A stretch of DNA of 64,000 bases from Spiroplasma endosymbiont of Cantharis nigra. GTDB lineage: Bacteria > Bacillota_I > Bacilli_A > Mycoplasmatales > Mycoplasmataceae. The notes beneath the pieces were generated by a model. That model ran no database searches. It was given only the letters and a program-made list of their open reading frames with translations, and was not told where the DNA came from. Below, in pieces: positions 1 to 10,629 of the stretch. Positions within the stretch are counted from its first letter, which is position 1. Every line of letters starts with the position of its first letter. The stretch lies in assembly GCF_964019925.1 (NCBI RefSeq), contig NZ_OZ026470.1, positions 1,116,001 through 1,180,000 of the forward strand. Direction: 5' to 3'. The translations under genes and the position numbers were made by a program.

Positions 1-786
1 TCAGATTTGAGCCAACAAATAGTAAAAAGTGATTCAAATATTATAGAGAATTCGGCTAAGTCTTATATTACTTTACCTCCAAAAATGAGTTTGGAAGTGG
101 ATAATCAAAAAGATACTCAAGTAGAAGATACAGAAAAGAATTTTATATTTGAAAATATTGAAGAAAAAAAATCTAATAAGTTGGCAGAAGAAAATATATT
201 AAAAACAAATATTAACCAATCAGATTCTAAAGAAAGCGTTTATGCAAATCAAAACAGTTTTAATGAAGATTTAATTACAGAAAGCAAAGAGACTAATGAG
301 TTAATTCCAGATAACTATATACAAGAAAATTTATTTAGTAAAAATCAATTAATTGCAGAAGAAGTTAATTGAAGTCATGAAATAAATTTAGAAGAAAATA
401 AAACTAATAAATTTAATAGCTCTATAAATGAACATAATGAAAGACATTTATCTGATAATTATGATAATAAGTATGAAATTAATAAAATTAGAGAGCAGTT
501 AGTTTTGGAACAACAAAATTTAGCAGCAAGTTATAGTTCAAAAATTTTAGAGTTTGAAAAGAAAAAAATAAGTTCTATTGAAGAAAGAATATTCAAACTT
601 GAAAATTTATTAGAGAGATTAGAAACTAAAATTATTAAAGAAAATATGGTTTCATATGACTTTAGAAGTGTTTCAAGTCAATTAGAATCTATTTCAAAAG
701 TTGTTAGTGAGTTAAATAATAACAATCCAAGGAATATTATTAATTCTTTAACAACAAGATATGAATATAATAAAAGTAATGGTTAG
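1..786 (+). CDS. C-terminal part of a hypothetical acidic, coiled-coil protein (5' end outside window)
   Basis: An open frame runs in from the window edge and ends at TAG 784-786; an in-frame TGA at 370-372 is read as Trp, joining two blocks into one 261-residue fragment. The first half is low-complexity and rich in Glu, Asn, Lys and Ser, as in a disordered linker. The second half (from about position 480) is rich in Glu, Lys, Leu and Ile, with heptad-like stretches such as KILEFEKKKISSIEERIFKL, so probably a coiled coil. I see no enzyme motif or membrane segment. The true start and any N-terminal domain lie outside the window. The next gene starts 40 bases downstream. Function unknown. Confidence 0.75.
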
Positions 787-826
787 CCATTATTTTTTTT
801 GTTATTGTATATATAGGAGAAACAAA

Positions 827-1510
827 ATGATATATGATTTAACAGATTTAATTTTTAGAGATGATAATTTTAATTATATAATTCAAAATGATATTGAAAT
901 ACCATTGTACTTACAAAATTTTATAGGAAAAGATAATAAAATTAATTTACCTTTTGTTAGTCTAATATTAGAAAAAAACTTTCCTTACATTCACAATAAA
1001 TTTATAAAAAAAGATTTAGTTGATAATTCAATTAAGCAGGGAATATGTGTTCACAATATGATTTCACATTCAATTAAAGATAGGAAAGACTTTAAATTAA
1101 ATTTGAACATATTAGACTGTAAAAATTCAAATCATATAAATATTGCAAAAAGAATAATTACTGAGCTAAATTCATTTATATATAAATATAATATTGATCA
1201 AATTTATTCTGAAAAAACTTATTTATATTTGGGTTATGATTGCAATTATCTTGGAACTATTGACATAATTTTGAAATCGAAAGATACTTATTACATAATG
1301 GATATAAAAACCAGTAGAACTAATTTTGTTGATAAATATAATGCACAATTATTTCTATATAAAAAAATGTTTGAAAATGCTACAAAAAAAATTGTAGAGA
1401 GTTGTTTCATACTTAATCCAAGAGAAGATAGAATTTTTATGGAGTATTTGCCAATTTCAAAAAATGAGCAAACTAAAATAATATCTTCAATAAAAAATAT
1501 AAAATTTTAA
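827..1510 (+). CDS. PD-(D/E)XK nuclease-like protein
   Basis: The ATG at 827 follows AGGAGA at 815-820 and is preferred over an upstream ATG at 761 that lies inside the previous gene. The product is 227 residues. Its C-terminal half holds GTIDIILKSKDTYYIMDIKTS, which resembles the PD-(D/E)XK core: an Asp on one strand, then D-I-K with the catalytic Lys on the next, followed by a YNAQLFLYKKMF helix as in RecB/Cas4/PDDEXK_1 folds. This would make it a DNA exonuclease or a repair or phage-type nuclease. The N-terminal half is not recognised. No restriction or helicase partner is adjacent. The family call rests on the motif only. Confidence 0.6.
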   Translation: MIYDLTDLIFRDDNFNYIIQNDIEIPLYLQNFIGKDNKINLPFVSLILEKNFPYIHNKFIKKDLVDNSIKQGICVHNMISHSIKDRKDFKLNLNILDCKNSNHINIAKRIITELNSFIYKYNIDQIYSEKTYLYLGYDCNYLGTIDIILKSKDTYYIMDIKTSRTNFVDKYNAQLFLYKKMFENATKKIVESCFILNPREDRIFMEYLPISKNEQTKIISSIKNIKF

Positions 1511-1579
1511 ATCAAAATAATTTAAAGTGATAAAATTATTATATTCACGGATGTGTAAAAAGAAGGGGAAAGTAAAATT

Positions 1580-2188
1580 ATGATAGCACCAAATAAAAAG
1601 CAAGATTTAAATAGGGATGCAGATACTTCACCAAAGGTTTCAGCTTTTGGAAAGTTTTTTTGATATTTAACATTTATATTAATTATTCCTTTATTTATTC
1701 ATATTGGAAATGTAAATAAATTAAAGAAAATGGATACAAAAGTACTAGAATCGGAATCAGGTATAGATGTTCAATTAAAAAGAAGAAGAGATACTTTAAT
1801 TAAATTAATGGATACTGTTAAAGGAAGCATTGATTTTGAAAAAAGTACTTTAGAGAAAGTTACTAATATGAGAATGGGTGGGGGAGCAAAAGAAATGATG
1901 GAAAATAACAGAGTTCTTGATCAAGTTTCAAGAAACATTATGATCCAAGTTGAAAATTATCCAAATCTAAAGTCAACAGAATTATTTCAATCTATGTCTA
2001 ATTCAATAAATGAGATTGAAGAAGATATTGCAGCTTCAAGAAGAATTTACAATGGAAATGTAAGCACTTTTAATCAAGCAATTAAAGTATGACCAACAAA
2101 TGTAGCAGGATCATCAATAAAAGCTAAAAATAAATATTTCTTTGAAATAACTGAAGAAGATAGAGCTGACGTTAAGATTGGATTTTAA
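1580..2188 (+). CDS. lemA: LemA family membrane protein
   Basis: 202 residues from ATG 1580, with two internal TGA (Trp) codons. One membrane helix lies near residues 28-50 (WYLTFILIIPLFIHIG), after a short polar N-terminus. The body is helical and matches the LemA pattern: RRDTLIKLMDTVKGSIDFEK, then a later segment with YPNLKSTELFQSM, the family hallmark, followed by EIEEDIAASRRIYNGNV. LemA proteins are single-pass membrane proteins with a long extracytoplasmic helical bundle; their role is not firmly known. A purine-rich site GAAGGGGAAAG lies at 1562-1572. The gene is followed after 6 bases by a DUF3137-like gene, a pairing also seen in other Firmicutes and mollicutes. Confidence 0.85.
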
Positions 2189-2194
2189 TAAAAA

Positions 2195-3220
2195 ATGCAA
2201 GACGATAATTACTTAGTAGAAAATATTACAAGCTTTATTGAGAGTTGTTTAGATAAATCAAAATTAGACGCAGCTATTGGAAAGAGAAAGAAATTTTTAA
2301 TTATAAGTATTTTATCTTGAATACTTGCAATTATATCTATGTGCTTAACAGTAGTTTTAGCGAGTTTAATGGTATTTATGACTTTATTTTTAATTGCATT
2401 AGATATAACTTTTGTCGTTTTGGGAATAGTTTATTTAACTAAGTCTAGTTACTCAAGAGTTGAAGCCTTTAATTATGTAAATAAGATAGAATGAAAAGAA
2501 ATTTATAATAAGTCATTTGATTTATTAGTAAAATCAACTTCAAACTCACTTATTAAAAAAACCAAATTTATAGATTTAGAGAGAAAACTTATTAGGGCTC
2601 CAATAAAAGACTATAATGGAAGTCCAAAAAGCTGATTATCTAGATATAGTTTTTTTAAAGGCAATGAAAAGAGAAACAGTATAGTTTTTTCTTTTGATGA
2701 CAAATTAGTAAATTATCAAGTTAATCAAATTATTAGGACTGTAGAAAAAATTGTAACACCTACAAAAGATGGTACACGAACTACTTATATTTATCATTAT
2801 ATTGCTACTACAGGTCTTACAGTTCAAAATACAAAATTTGATGAGAGTTACAATGGAATAGTTATATTTACTGGAAAACCAAATAAAGATAGTTATCAGA
2901 CAGAATCAATAGAATTTAATAAGAGATTTGGTATTAATGTATCAAATACAGATTTAAGGGGTCCTAAATTGCTTAGACCTAAATATATTGATAGTCTAAC
3001 TATGAAAAATACAAAAAATCTAAGTGGTATTGCAATATTTAATGACTTTATAATAGGTCATGAATATGTTAATAGTACTAATGTTAGAAACGAAGTATGT
3101 GTATTTCATAGAATAAAGAGTTTCTCAAAAGAAAAAATTTTAGAAAGTTTTGCAAATAAAGTGAAACAAGATATTGAGAGTGCCATGTTTTCTTTATCTT
3201 TTATAGAGGGCATTTATTAG
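2195..3220 (+). CDS. DUF3137-like membrane protein
   Basis: 341 residues starting 6 bases after lemA, so surely co-transcribed. Residues about 30-80 contain two hydrophobic helices (FLIISILSWILAIISMCLTV and LMVFMTLFLIALDITFVVLG). The soluble C-terminal part has the DUF3137-type pattern: a strand-rich segment with GIVIFTGKPNKD, then IEFNKRFGINVSN followed by a conserved stretch ending LLRPKYIDSLTM. The function of this family is unknown. The LemA neighbour suggests a shared envelope role (inference). Three internal TGA codons are read as Trp. A 131-base gap with a good promoter follows, so the operon probably ends here, although I see no strong terminator. Confidence 0.65.
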
Positions 3221-3281
3221 TATAAGTTATTAAAACTTTTTACTTAATGTTTTATTGATTATTTATATATTATTAAGTAAT

Positions 3282-3310
3282 TTGACAATAAGACTTTTTT
3301 AAACTATGAT
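3282..3310 (+). promoter_or_regulatory. Strong sigma-70 type promoter for the small gene at 3352
   Basis: TTGACA at 3282-3287 and TATGAT at 3305-3310 are separated by exactly 17 bases. This is among the best consensus matches in the window. Transcription would start near 3317 and give a leader of about 35 bases. Confidence 0.75.
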
Positions 3311-3336
3311 TATATCTATTAGTAGATTATATCTAT
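3308..3336 (+). repeat. 12-bp direct repeat across -10 and leader
   Basis: GATTATATCTAT occurs at 3308-3319 and again at 3325-3336, 17 bases apart centre to centre. The first copy overlaps the -10 box and the predicted start site; the second lies just before the Shine-Dalgarno AAGGAG. It could be an operator or a recent duplication. Confidence 0.6.
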
Positions 3337-3351
3337 AAGGAGAAAATAAAA

Positions 3352-3546
3352 ATGACAAAAGAAGCACTAAAAGAAAAATTAGCAGCGTTTAAAGTTCAAA
3401 AAGAAAATAAAGAAACTGAAATTGAAAAATGTAAAGAAACTATGAAACAAGCAAACTTAGCTATAAAAATCAAAAAAAGAGAATTAAAAAATATTAAAAG
3501 TGAAGCAAAAATATTAAAAAGTAGTTATAAAAAACAAGAAATGTAA
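3352..3546 (+). CDS. Small charged helical protein, function unknown
   Basis: 64 residues, about a third Lys and many Glu, with no predicted turn-formers; it looks like one long helix or coiled coil (EALKEKLAAFKVQKENKETE and similar). It is supported as a real gene by a consensus promoter, AAGGAG at 3337-3342 ten bases before the ATG, and a perfect terminator hairpin starting on its stop codon. It is monocistronic. I do not recognise a family. The strong expression signals for so small a protein suggest it is abundant (inference). Confidence 0.8.
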   Translation: MTKEALKEKLAAFKVQKENKETEIEKCKETMKQANLAIKIKKRELKNIKSEAKILKSSYKKQEM

Positions 3547-3578
3547 AAAGAGTCCTTATTTAAATAAGGACTCTTTTT
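3545..3578. terminator. Bidirectional rho-independent terminator
   Basis: A perfect palindrome AAAAAGAGTCCTTATTT / AAATAAGGACTCTTTTT fills 3545-3578. It has A-runs and T-runs on both sides, so it can end both the + gene stopping at 3546 and the - gene stopping at 3577. It overlaps both stop codons. Confidence 0.9.
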
Positions 3579-4689
3579 AAAACTCAATAATTTTTGGATG
3601 TTGTAATTTTAATTCATTTTTTAATTTTTCATATCCTCTATTTTTTAAATTTTCTTTATATATTTTTCCTGCTTTTTTTCTAATTTTATTAGAGTTTGCA
3701 GCTATTACAAATGGTATACCAACTATTGTTAAACATCCAATAAAACCAAAAATATTCTTTAAAGCAGAAGAATTTTTTTCTTCAACATATTTAATGTCTC
3801 CTCTAACTTTTAAAATATCTTTTGTTATTTTAATTTGGTTCCTCTTGTCACTTTCCTTTATTGCGGCATCACCTAAAAATGCCTCTAAGTAATATAAGTC
3901 AAAAGTTGATAAACCATGAAAAACTATATCTTCAATAATGACTTCTCTTTTATTTGGCATTGGTCTATATTCAAGCTTCACTTTTACTGCTGGAATAACA
4001 TCCTCTTTTATTATTTTTGGCTCTGGTTTAGGTATTTGGATATATGTTATATTTGAATTTTTTGGCTCTGGTATTTCTTTTTTGGGAACTGCCCTCACTA
4101 TTTCCTTTGGCATTTCCTTTTCTTTTATTAAATCCCTAACATCAATATTAGGCTTTTCAGCAGGCTTACTAACTGGTGTTGGTGTTGTTCTTTTTAAGTT
4201 TATATTTAATTTACTTTTATCTTCACGTTGAATTTTCTCAAAGTCCAATTTTCTTCCTGAAGCTTGTCAAGTATTATCAATCAGTTCTTCAATATTTGAT
4301 TGTTGTTTTTCTGTTTTAACCACAGTCTTTGGAAGGGGTTTTTTAACAAAAACTAAAATAAAATTTGACTCTCTATCATCATTATTTTTTTGTTGTCCTT
4401 GTATTTTTAAATTATCTTCAAAATATAATTGTAAGAGTACATTTTTAATTGTTGGATTTGATAAAAGATCATTAGGTAAAATATTATATAGTTCTTGTAC
4501 ACTAATACTTTTATTACTTTGAATAAGATTAATTAGTGTATTTTTAACAGAATTATAATTTGCAGAGCTTTTATCACTTGCAAAATTTGGACCGCTTGTT
4601 GAATTTATTCCTTTTTGTTTAATAACATTATTTCTACAAAAATCAGCTCAATCTAAAAAGTCTCTTGAATTTGATTCTCCTCATACCAT
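3577..4689 (-). CDS. Hypothetical protein with Pro-rich linker and C-terminal hydrophobic segment
   Basis: 370 residues read leftward from ATG at 4689-4687, which is preceded by AAGGAG. Residues about 35-95 (for example VKNTLINLIQSNKSISVQEL, then NPTIKNVLLQLYFEDNLKIQ) have the helix-turn-helix-strand look of a winged-helix domain; this is a pattern guess. A long linker rich in Pro, Lys and Glu follows. Near residues 305-330 is one hydrophobic stretch, NIFGFIGCLTIVGIPFVIAA, likely membrane-inserted, and a basic tail ends the protein. Three Trp codons are TGA. It is divergent from the gene at 4766 and convergent with the small gene at 3352. No function can be assigned. Confidence 0.7.
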
Positions 4690-4765
4690 TATTGTATTCT
4701 CCTTATTATTAATAATATCAAATGTAGTATGATTATCTTATATATAAATATAGAAAAGGATTTTT

Positions 4766-5521
4766 ATGAAAACAATTAAACCTATTAATTATGAAAGAAT
4801 CATTATAAAAAGAGTTAATACTGTATATGAAAATTTAAAAGAAAACATTTCTAATGAGTTTAAGATTCCTAAAAATATTGAAGAATTTTTAAAGAAGAAT
4901 AGTCAGCTTCATACAAGAGAAGAAGTGGAATTGTTTGGTCAAGATTTTGATAAAACTTTTGTAGAGTGAAAACCCCTAGATAACAATTCAGATAAATTAA
5001 TTATTTTAAATCACTTAATGTCTATTTTTCAAAATGCTATTATTGTTTTAATCTCTCTTGATGTTAATTTAGAAAAAGAAAATTTAGAAAAAGAGATTGT
5101 AAGAGATTCTAAAGGAATTGATATAATAGTTGCAACTGCAGTTCAAACTTTTGGAGTTAAAACAAATGAACTACTTGAAAAATATAAAGAACTAAATTTA
5201 AAAGAGGATACTAATAATACTTTTAAACCCATGGATGATTTTTTAAAAAAAGTTTCTGAATTAGATGCCCAGTCAGCTTTTTCAAAATTAATGGAGAACA
5301 TTTTAGAATTTAATCAAAATTATACAAATACATATAAAAGATTATCTACAATTGAAGAGGATCAATTATCAACAAAAAGAATTGAGATATTTATGGAATA
5401 TATGAATTTCTATTATTTAATGGTTTACTTATTAGAACTTATTTTAATTTATCCTTTACAAGAAGGAATGATGAATCAAACAGTATTTGATAATATAATG
5501 CCAAATATATGCTTATTTTAA
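4766..5521 (+). CDS. Hypothetical helical protein
   Basis: 251 residues from an ATG preceded by AAAAGGA; one Trp is encoded by TGA at 4967-4969. The sequence is rich in Glu, Lys, Leu and Asn and looks all-helical, with no clear membrane segment except a weakly hydrophobic region near residue 220 (MNFYYLMVYLLELILIYPLQ). I see no recognisable motif. It is monocistronic: a strong terminator follows at 5534-5572 and the upstream gene is divergent, leaving a 76-base shared promoter region. Confidence 0.7.
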
Positions 5522-5533
5522 GTATTAAAAAAG

Positions 5534-5572
5534 AAAAAAAGAGCTAAAAATATTAATAATTAGCTCTTTTTT
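5534..5572 (+). terminator. Rho-independent terminator
   Basis: AAAAAAAGAGCTA at 5534-5546 pairs with TAGCTCTTTTTT at 5561-5572 around an AT-only loop. It isolates the unknown gene at 4766 from the str operon. Confidence 0.85.
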
Positions 5573-5576
5573 AATA

Positions 5577-5616
5577 TATAATATATTTTGTGTGATTACA
5601 ATACACTCGGTATTGT
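5577..5616 (+). promoter_or_regulatory. str operon -10 box and leader hairpin
   Basis: TATAAT lies at 5577-5582 without a good -35 (the preceding terminator occupies that space). The short leader contains a perfect 7-bp hairpin, ACAATAC (5598-5604) with GTATTGT (5610-5616), four bases before the Shine-Dalgarno AAAGGAGG. The loop region includes ACACTCGG, a motif echoed in the rpsJ and tuf leaders. It may be a translational control site (inference). Confidence 0.55.
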
Positions 5617-5634
5617 GGAAAGGAGGAACCTTAA

Positions 5635-6054
5635 ATGGCAACAATCAATCAATTAGTTAGAAAACCAAGAAAAGCAAAAACATGAAAAACTAAAGCTCCT
5701 GCTTTAAACAGAGGAGTTAATACTTTATTAAAAAAAGTTACTAGAGTTTCAGCACCACAAAAAAGAGGTGTTTGTACAAGGGTTGCAACTATGACTCCTA
5801 AAAAACCTAACTCGGCTTTACGTAAGTATGCAAGGGTTAGATTAACTAACGGTATGGAGGTAACAGCTTATATTCCAGGAGAAGGACACAACTTACAAGA
5901 ACATAGTGTTGTGCTTATTCGTGGGGGAAGGGTAAAAGACTTACCTGGGGTTCGTTATCATATAATTCGTGGTACTTTAGATACAACTGGAGTTAACGGA
6001 AGAATGCAATCTCGTTCTTTATATGGAACAAAAAGACCTAAAGAGAAAAAATAA
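5635..6054 (+). CDS. rpsL: 30S ribosomal protein S12
   Basis: 139 residues starting at ATG 5635 behind AAAGGAGG. It carries the family core [20 protein letters not shown] and the signature [28 protein letters not shown], which includes the PGVRYH segment near the decoding site. S12 sits at the 30S decoding centre. TGA at 5683-5685 encodes Trp in the N-terminal KTWKTKAP. First gene of rpsL-rpsG-fusA. Confidence 0.98.
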
Positions 6055-6102
6055 AAGAGTGTAATTCACATTTTATAAATAAAAGAGAAAGGAGAATATA
6101 AT

Positions 6103-6570
<468 letters not shown>

Positions 6571-6594
6571 TAGAAAATAAGGAGAAAAAAGAAT

Positions 6595-8664
6595 ATGCCA
6601 AGAGAATATAGTTTAAGTATGATTCGTAACTTTGGTATTATGGCTCACATTGATGCTGGTAAGACTACAACTACAGAACGTATTTTATTCCATACAGGTA
6701 GAATTCATAAGATTGGTGAAACTCACGAAGGTGAATCACAAATGGATTGAATGGCTCAAGAGCAAGAACGTGGTATTACAATTACATCTGCAGCTACAAC
6801 AGCATTTTGAGCAGATCATAGATTTAATATCATTGATACTCCTGGTCACGTTGACTTCACAGTTGAAGTTGAAAGATCATTAAGAGTTCTTGATGGAGCT
6901 GTAGCTGTTTTAGACGGTCAAAGTGGTGTGGAACCTCAAACAGAGACTGTTTGAAGACAAGCTACAACATATAGAGTACCAAGAGTAGTTTTTGTTAATA
7001 AAATGGATAAAACTGGAGCTGATTTTTTATACTCAGTAAAAACAATTGGGGATAGATTGGGAGCAAAAGCTGCTCCAATTCAATTACCAATTGGAGCAGA
7101 AGATCAGTTTAGCGGAATTATTGATTTAGTTGAAATGAAGGCTTGAGGTTTTGATGGAGCTGCTGAAGAAGTTGCTAAGGAAATTGAAATTCCTGCAGAT
7201 TTAAAAGATAGTGCAGTTCAATTAAGAGCGCAACTAGTTGAAATGGCTGTTGAATATGATGAAGATTTAATGGTTAAATTTTTGGATGGAGAAGAAATTA
7301 CAATTCCTGAATTAAAATCAGCAATTCGTAAAGGTGTAATATCAGCTGAATTTTTTCCAGTACTATCTGGGTCAGCATTTAAAAACAAAGGTGTTAAATT
7401 ATTATTAGATGCTGTTGTTGATTATTTACCATCACCATTAGATGTTCCTTCAATTAAGGGAATCTTACCAAATGGAACAGAAGCTGAAAGAAAAGCTGCA
7501 GATGATCAACCATTTGCTGCATTAGCTTTTAAAATTATGACTGATCCATTTGTTGGAAAACTAACATTCTTTAGAGTTTACTCAGGAGTTTTAGCAAAAG
7601 GTAGTTATGTATTAAATGCAACCAAAGATAAAAAAGAGCGTGTAGGACGTTTATTAAAAATGCATGCAAATAACCGTGAAGAAATAGATGAAGTTTATGC
7701 TGGAGATATTGCTGCAGCTGTTGGGTTGAAAGATACAACAACTGGAGATACATTAACAGATGAAAAAAATGAAATTATTTTAGAATCAATGGTATTCCCA
7801 GAACCAGTTATTCATTTAGCATTAGAACCAAAAACTAAAGCAGATCAAGAAAAATTAGGATTATCATTAAACAAATTGTCAGAAGAAGATCCAACTTTTA
7901 GAACTTTTACTGATGAAGAAACTGGACAAACAATTATTGCTGGAATGGGTGAATTACACCTTGATATTATTGTTGACCGTTTAAAAAGAGAATTTAAAGT
8001 GGAAACAAATGTTGGAGCACCTCAAGTTTCATATCGTGAAACAATTAAGGGCTCAGCAAAAGTTGAAGGAAAATATGTTAAACAATCAGGAGGACGTGGA
8101 CAATATGGACACGTTGTGATTGAATTTGAACCAAATCATGATAAAGGATTTGAATGAATTGATAAAATTGTTGGGGGTAAAATCTCAAAAGAATATATCA
8201 ATGCTGCAAGAGTAGGACTAGAAAATGCTTTACAAAATGGAATAATTGCTGGATTCCCAATGATAGACGTAAAAGCAACAATAGTTGATGGATCATATCA
8301 TGATGTCGATTCAAATGAGATGGCATATAAAATTGCTGCATCATTAGCATTAAAAGAAGCTGCTAAAAAAGTTAACCCAGTTCTTTTAGAACCAATTATG
8401 TCAGTTGAAGTAACTGTACCAGATGAATACTATGGAGATGTAATGGGTAACATTTCATCAAAACGTGGTTTAATTGAAGGTTCAGAACAAAGAGGAAATG
8501 CACAAACAATTAAATCAAAAGTTCCTCTTTCAGAAATGTTTGGTTATGCAACTGAACTTCGTTCATTTACACAAGGTCGTGGAAATTATACAATGATTTT
8601 TAGTCATTATAATGAAGCACCAAAAAACATTGCTGAAGATATTATTAAAAAACAAGGTAAATAG
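6595..8664 (+). CDS. fusA: Translation elongation factor G
   Basis: 689 residues. The GTPase domain shows G1 AHIDAGKT (residues about 17-24), the switch II segment DTPGH and NKMD for guanine binding. Domains II-V follow, with [10 protein letters not shown] and the RGQYGHV region of domain IV. EF-G is the cytosolic GTPase that drives translocation and, with RRF, ribosome recycling. Several Trp codons are TGA, so a standard-code reading fragments the gene. There is no clear terminator before tuf, 115 bases on, so some readthrough into tuf is likely. Confidence 0.98.
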
Positions 8665-8690
8665 TACCTTATTATCAAATAAAAAAAGTA

Positions 8691-8719
8691 TTGTACTTTA
8701 AACAAAATGTATTTATAAT
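8691..8719 (+). promoter_or_regulatory. tuf promoter
   Basis: TTGTAC at 8691-8696 and TATAAT at 8714-8719 with a 17-base spacer give a strong promoter between fusA and tuf. This explains how tuf can be expressed above the rest of the str operon. Confidence 0.75.
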
Positions 8720-8726
8720 TATTAGG

Positions 8727-8760
8727 ACACTTGGTCAAAATAATTATAAATTAGAACCAA
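8727..8760 (+). promoter_or_regulatory. tuf leader hairpin
   Basis: TTGGT at 8731-8735 can pair with ACCAA at 8756-8760, and the hairpin starts within ACACTTGG (8727-8734). It lies at the predicted 5' end of the tuf mRNA, just before GGAAGGA. The stem is short, so confidence is modest. Confidence 0.4.
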
Positions 8761-8779
8761 ATGGAAGGAATGAAAAAAC

Positions 8780-9967
8780 ATGGCAAAAGAAGCATTTGAC
8801 CGTAGTTTACCTCACGTTAACATTGGAACAATCGGACACGTTGACCACGGTAAAACTACTTTAACAGCTGCAATTACAAAAGTATTAGCAGCAAAAGGTG
8901 GAGCAGAATTCAAAGATTATGCAAATATTGATAATGCACCCGAAGAAAGAGAAAGAGGTATTACAATTAATACTTCTCACGTTGAATATAAAACAGAAAA
9001 AAGACACTACGCTCACGTAGATTGTCCTGGCCACGCCGATTATGTTAAAAACATGATTACAGGAGCTGCACAAATGGATGGTGGAATCCTTGTTGTTGCT
9101 GCAACTGACGGACCAATGCCTCAAACAAGAGAGCATATCTTATTGTCAAGACAAGTTGGAGTACCAGCTATCGCAGTATTTTTAAATAAATGTGATATGG
9201 TAGATGACGAAGAGTTAATAGATTTAGTTGAAATGGAAGTTAGAGATTTATTATCTGCATATGACTTTGATGGAGATGGAGCACCTGTTATTCGTGGATC
9301 AGCTTTAGGAGCATTAAATGGTGATGCTAAATGAGTTACTAAAGTTGAAGAATTAATGGATGCTGTTGATGCATATATCCCAACACCAATTCGTGATAAA
9401 GAAAAAACTTTCTTAATGCCTGTAGAAGATGTATTTACAATTACAGGTCGTGGAACAGTTGCAACTGGAAGAGTTGAAAGAGGAGTTGTTAAAGTAAACG
9501 ACGAAATCGAAATTGTTGGATTAGTTGAAGATAGTAAAAAAGTTGTCGTTACAGGATTAGAAATGTTTAGAAAATTACTAGACTTTGCTGAAGCTGGAGA
9601 TAATGTTGGAGCACTATTAAGAGGTGTTGATAGAGATAATATTGAACGTGGACAAGTTCTTGCAAAACCAGGAACAATTAAACCACATACAAAATTAAAT
9701 GCATCAGTTTATGCTTTAACACAAGAAGAAGGTGGAAGACACAAACCATTCTTTAACAAATACCGTCCTCAATTCTACTTTAGAACTACAGACGTTACTG
9801 GAGAAGTTCACTTACCAAGTGGAACAGACATGGTTATGCCTGGAGATAATGTTGAATTAGTTATTGAATTAATTAAACCAATTGCTGTTGAACAAGGTAC
9901 AAAATTCTCAATCCGTGAAGGTGGAAGAACTATTGGTGCTGGAACAGTTGTTTCAATCGTTCAATAA
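8780..9967 (+). CDS. tuf: Translation elongation factor Tu
   Basis: 395 residues, the usual size. G1 GHVDHGKT (about 19-26), DCPGH, NKCD and the RGITI switch I segment are all intact. Domains II and III continue to the C-terminus, [19 protein letters not shown]-Tu-GTP delivers aminoacyl-tRNA to the ribosome. Its codons are more uniform than those of neighbours (many GGA, CGT, CCA), consistent with high expression. TGA at 9332-9334 encodes Trp. A terminator follows. Confidence 0.99.
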
Positions 9968-9980
9968 TTTGATAAATAAT

Positions 9981-10006
9981 AAAAAATTCCATTAGGGATT
10001 TTTTTT
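9981..10006 (+). terminator. tuf terminator
   Basis: AAAAAATTCC - ATTA - GGGATTTTTTTT forms a small hairpin with a T-run 13 bases after the tuf stop. The stem has one mismatch. Confidence 0.7.
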
Positions 10007-10036
10007 AATTTATAATAGTAAGTAAGGGTGATTTTT

Positions 10037-10624
10037 ATGGACTTAAAAGAACAATTCAAAGCAATAAGTAATATTAAAAATTCTAAGGATTTAAAATACA
10101 AATTACTATCAGAAAATTATTTATTGCATTTTATTAATAACTTATTAATAACTAGGTCAAGTTTTAATAGTTTAGAATTAAGTCAAATTAATTATAAGAT
10201 TTCAGGAACATATCTTGTTTATTCAATAGTTAATAATAAATTAAACTTTTGCTATATTGGAGAATCTAGAAATTTAATTAGTAGATTCAAACAACATGTT
10301 AATTGCTTTAAAAATAGTAAAGATAGATTTTATTCTAAAATGAGATCAAAAGTAGATGATATAGATGATATTAACTTTTTAATTTTGGATGAAATAGATA
10401 ATCAAAATGATAGACTAATGAAAGAAACATATTATATTTACTCAACGAAATCAAAATTTTACTCATTAAATACTAAATTGGTTAATCGAAAAATGAAATG
10501 TCCAAATGGTCATGGTATGGTTAAAAGTTTTTTAAATTATGAAAAAAATACTGAAAAATTAAAACTAATAATTTATGGTAAATGTACAAATAAAAAATGC
10601 AAGGAAACCTTTATAATAAAGTAG
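10037..10624 (+). CDS. GIY-YIG domain protein with possible C-terminal zinc knuckle
   Basis: 195 residues from ATG 10037, placed seven bases after AAGGGTG; a GTG at 10028 is in frame but overlaps that site. Residues about 60-140 hold a GIY-YIG nuclease fold: GTYLVYSIVNN, then FCYIGESRNLISRFKQHVN with the Tyr and Arg catalytic positions, and a later Glu in METYYIYSTKS. The C-terminus has CPNGHG followed by CTNKKCKETF, i.e. C-x3-H and C-x4-C, which could bind zinc. GIY-YIG nucleases cut DNA, as in UvrC or homing enzymes. The target is unknown. It stands alone between tuf and pepA. Confidence 0.75.
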   Translation: MDLKEQFKAISNIKNSKDLKYKLLSENYLLHFINNLLITRSSFNSLELSQINYKISGTYLVYSIVNNKLNFCYIGESRNLISRFKQHVNCFKNSKDRFYSKMRSKVDDIDDINFLILDEIDNQNDRLMKETYYIYSTKSKFYSLNTKLVNRKMKCPNGHGMVKSFLNYEKNTEKLKLIIYGKCTNKKCKETFIIK

Positions 10625-10629
10625 TGTTA

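Noticed and set aside
8885..9136. Cys-rich minus-strand frame within tuf
   Set aside because: Shadow of a highly biased gene; no start signals and inside a conserved EF-Tu sequence.
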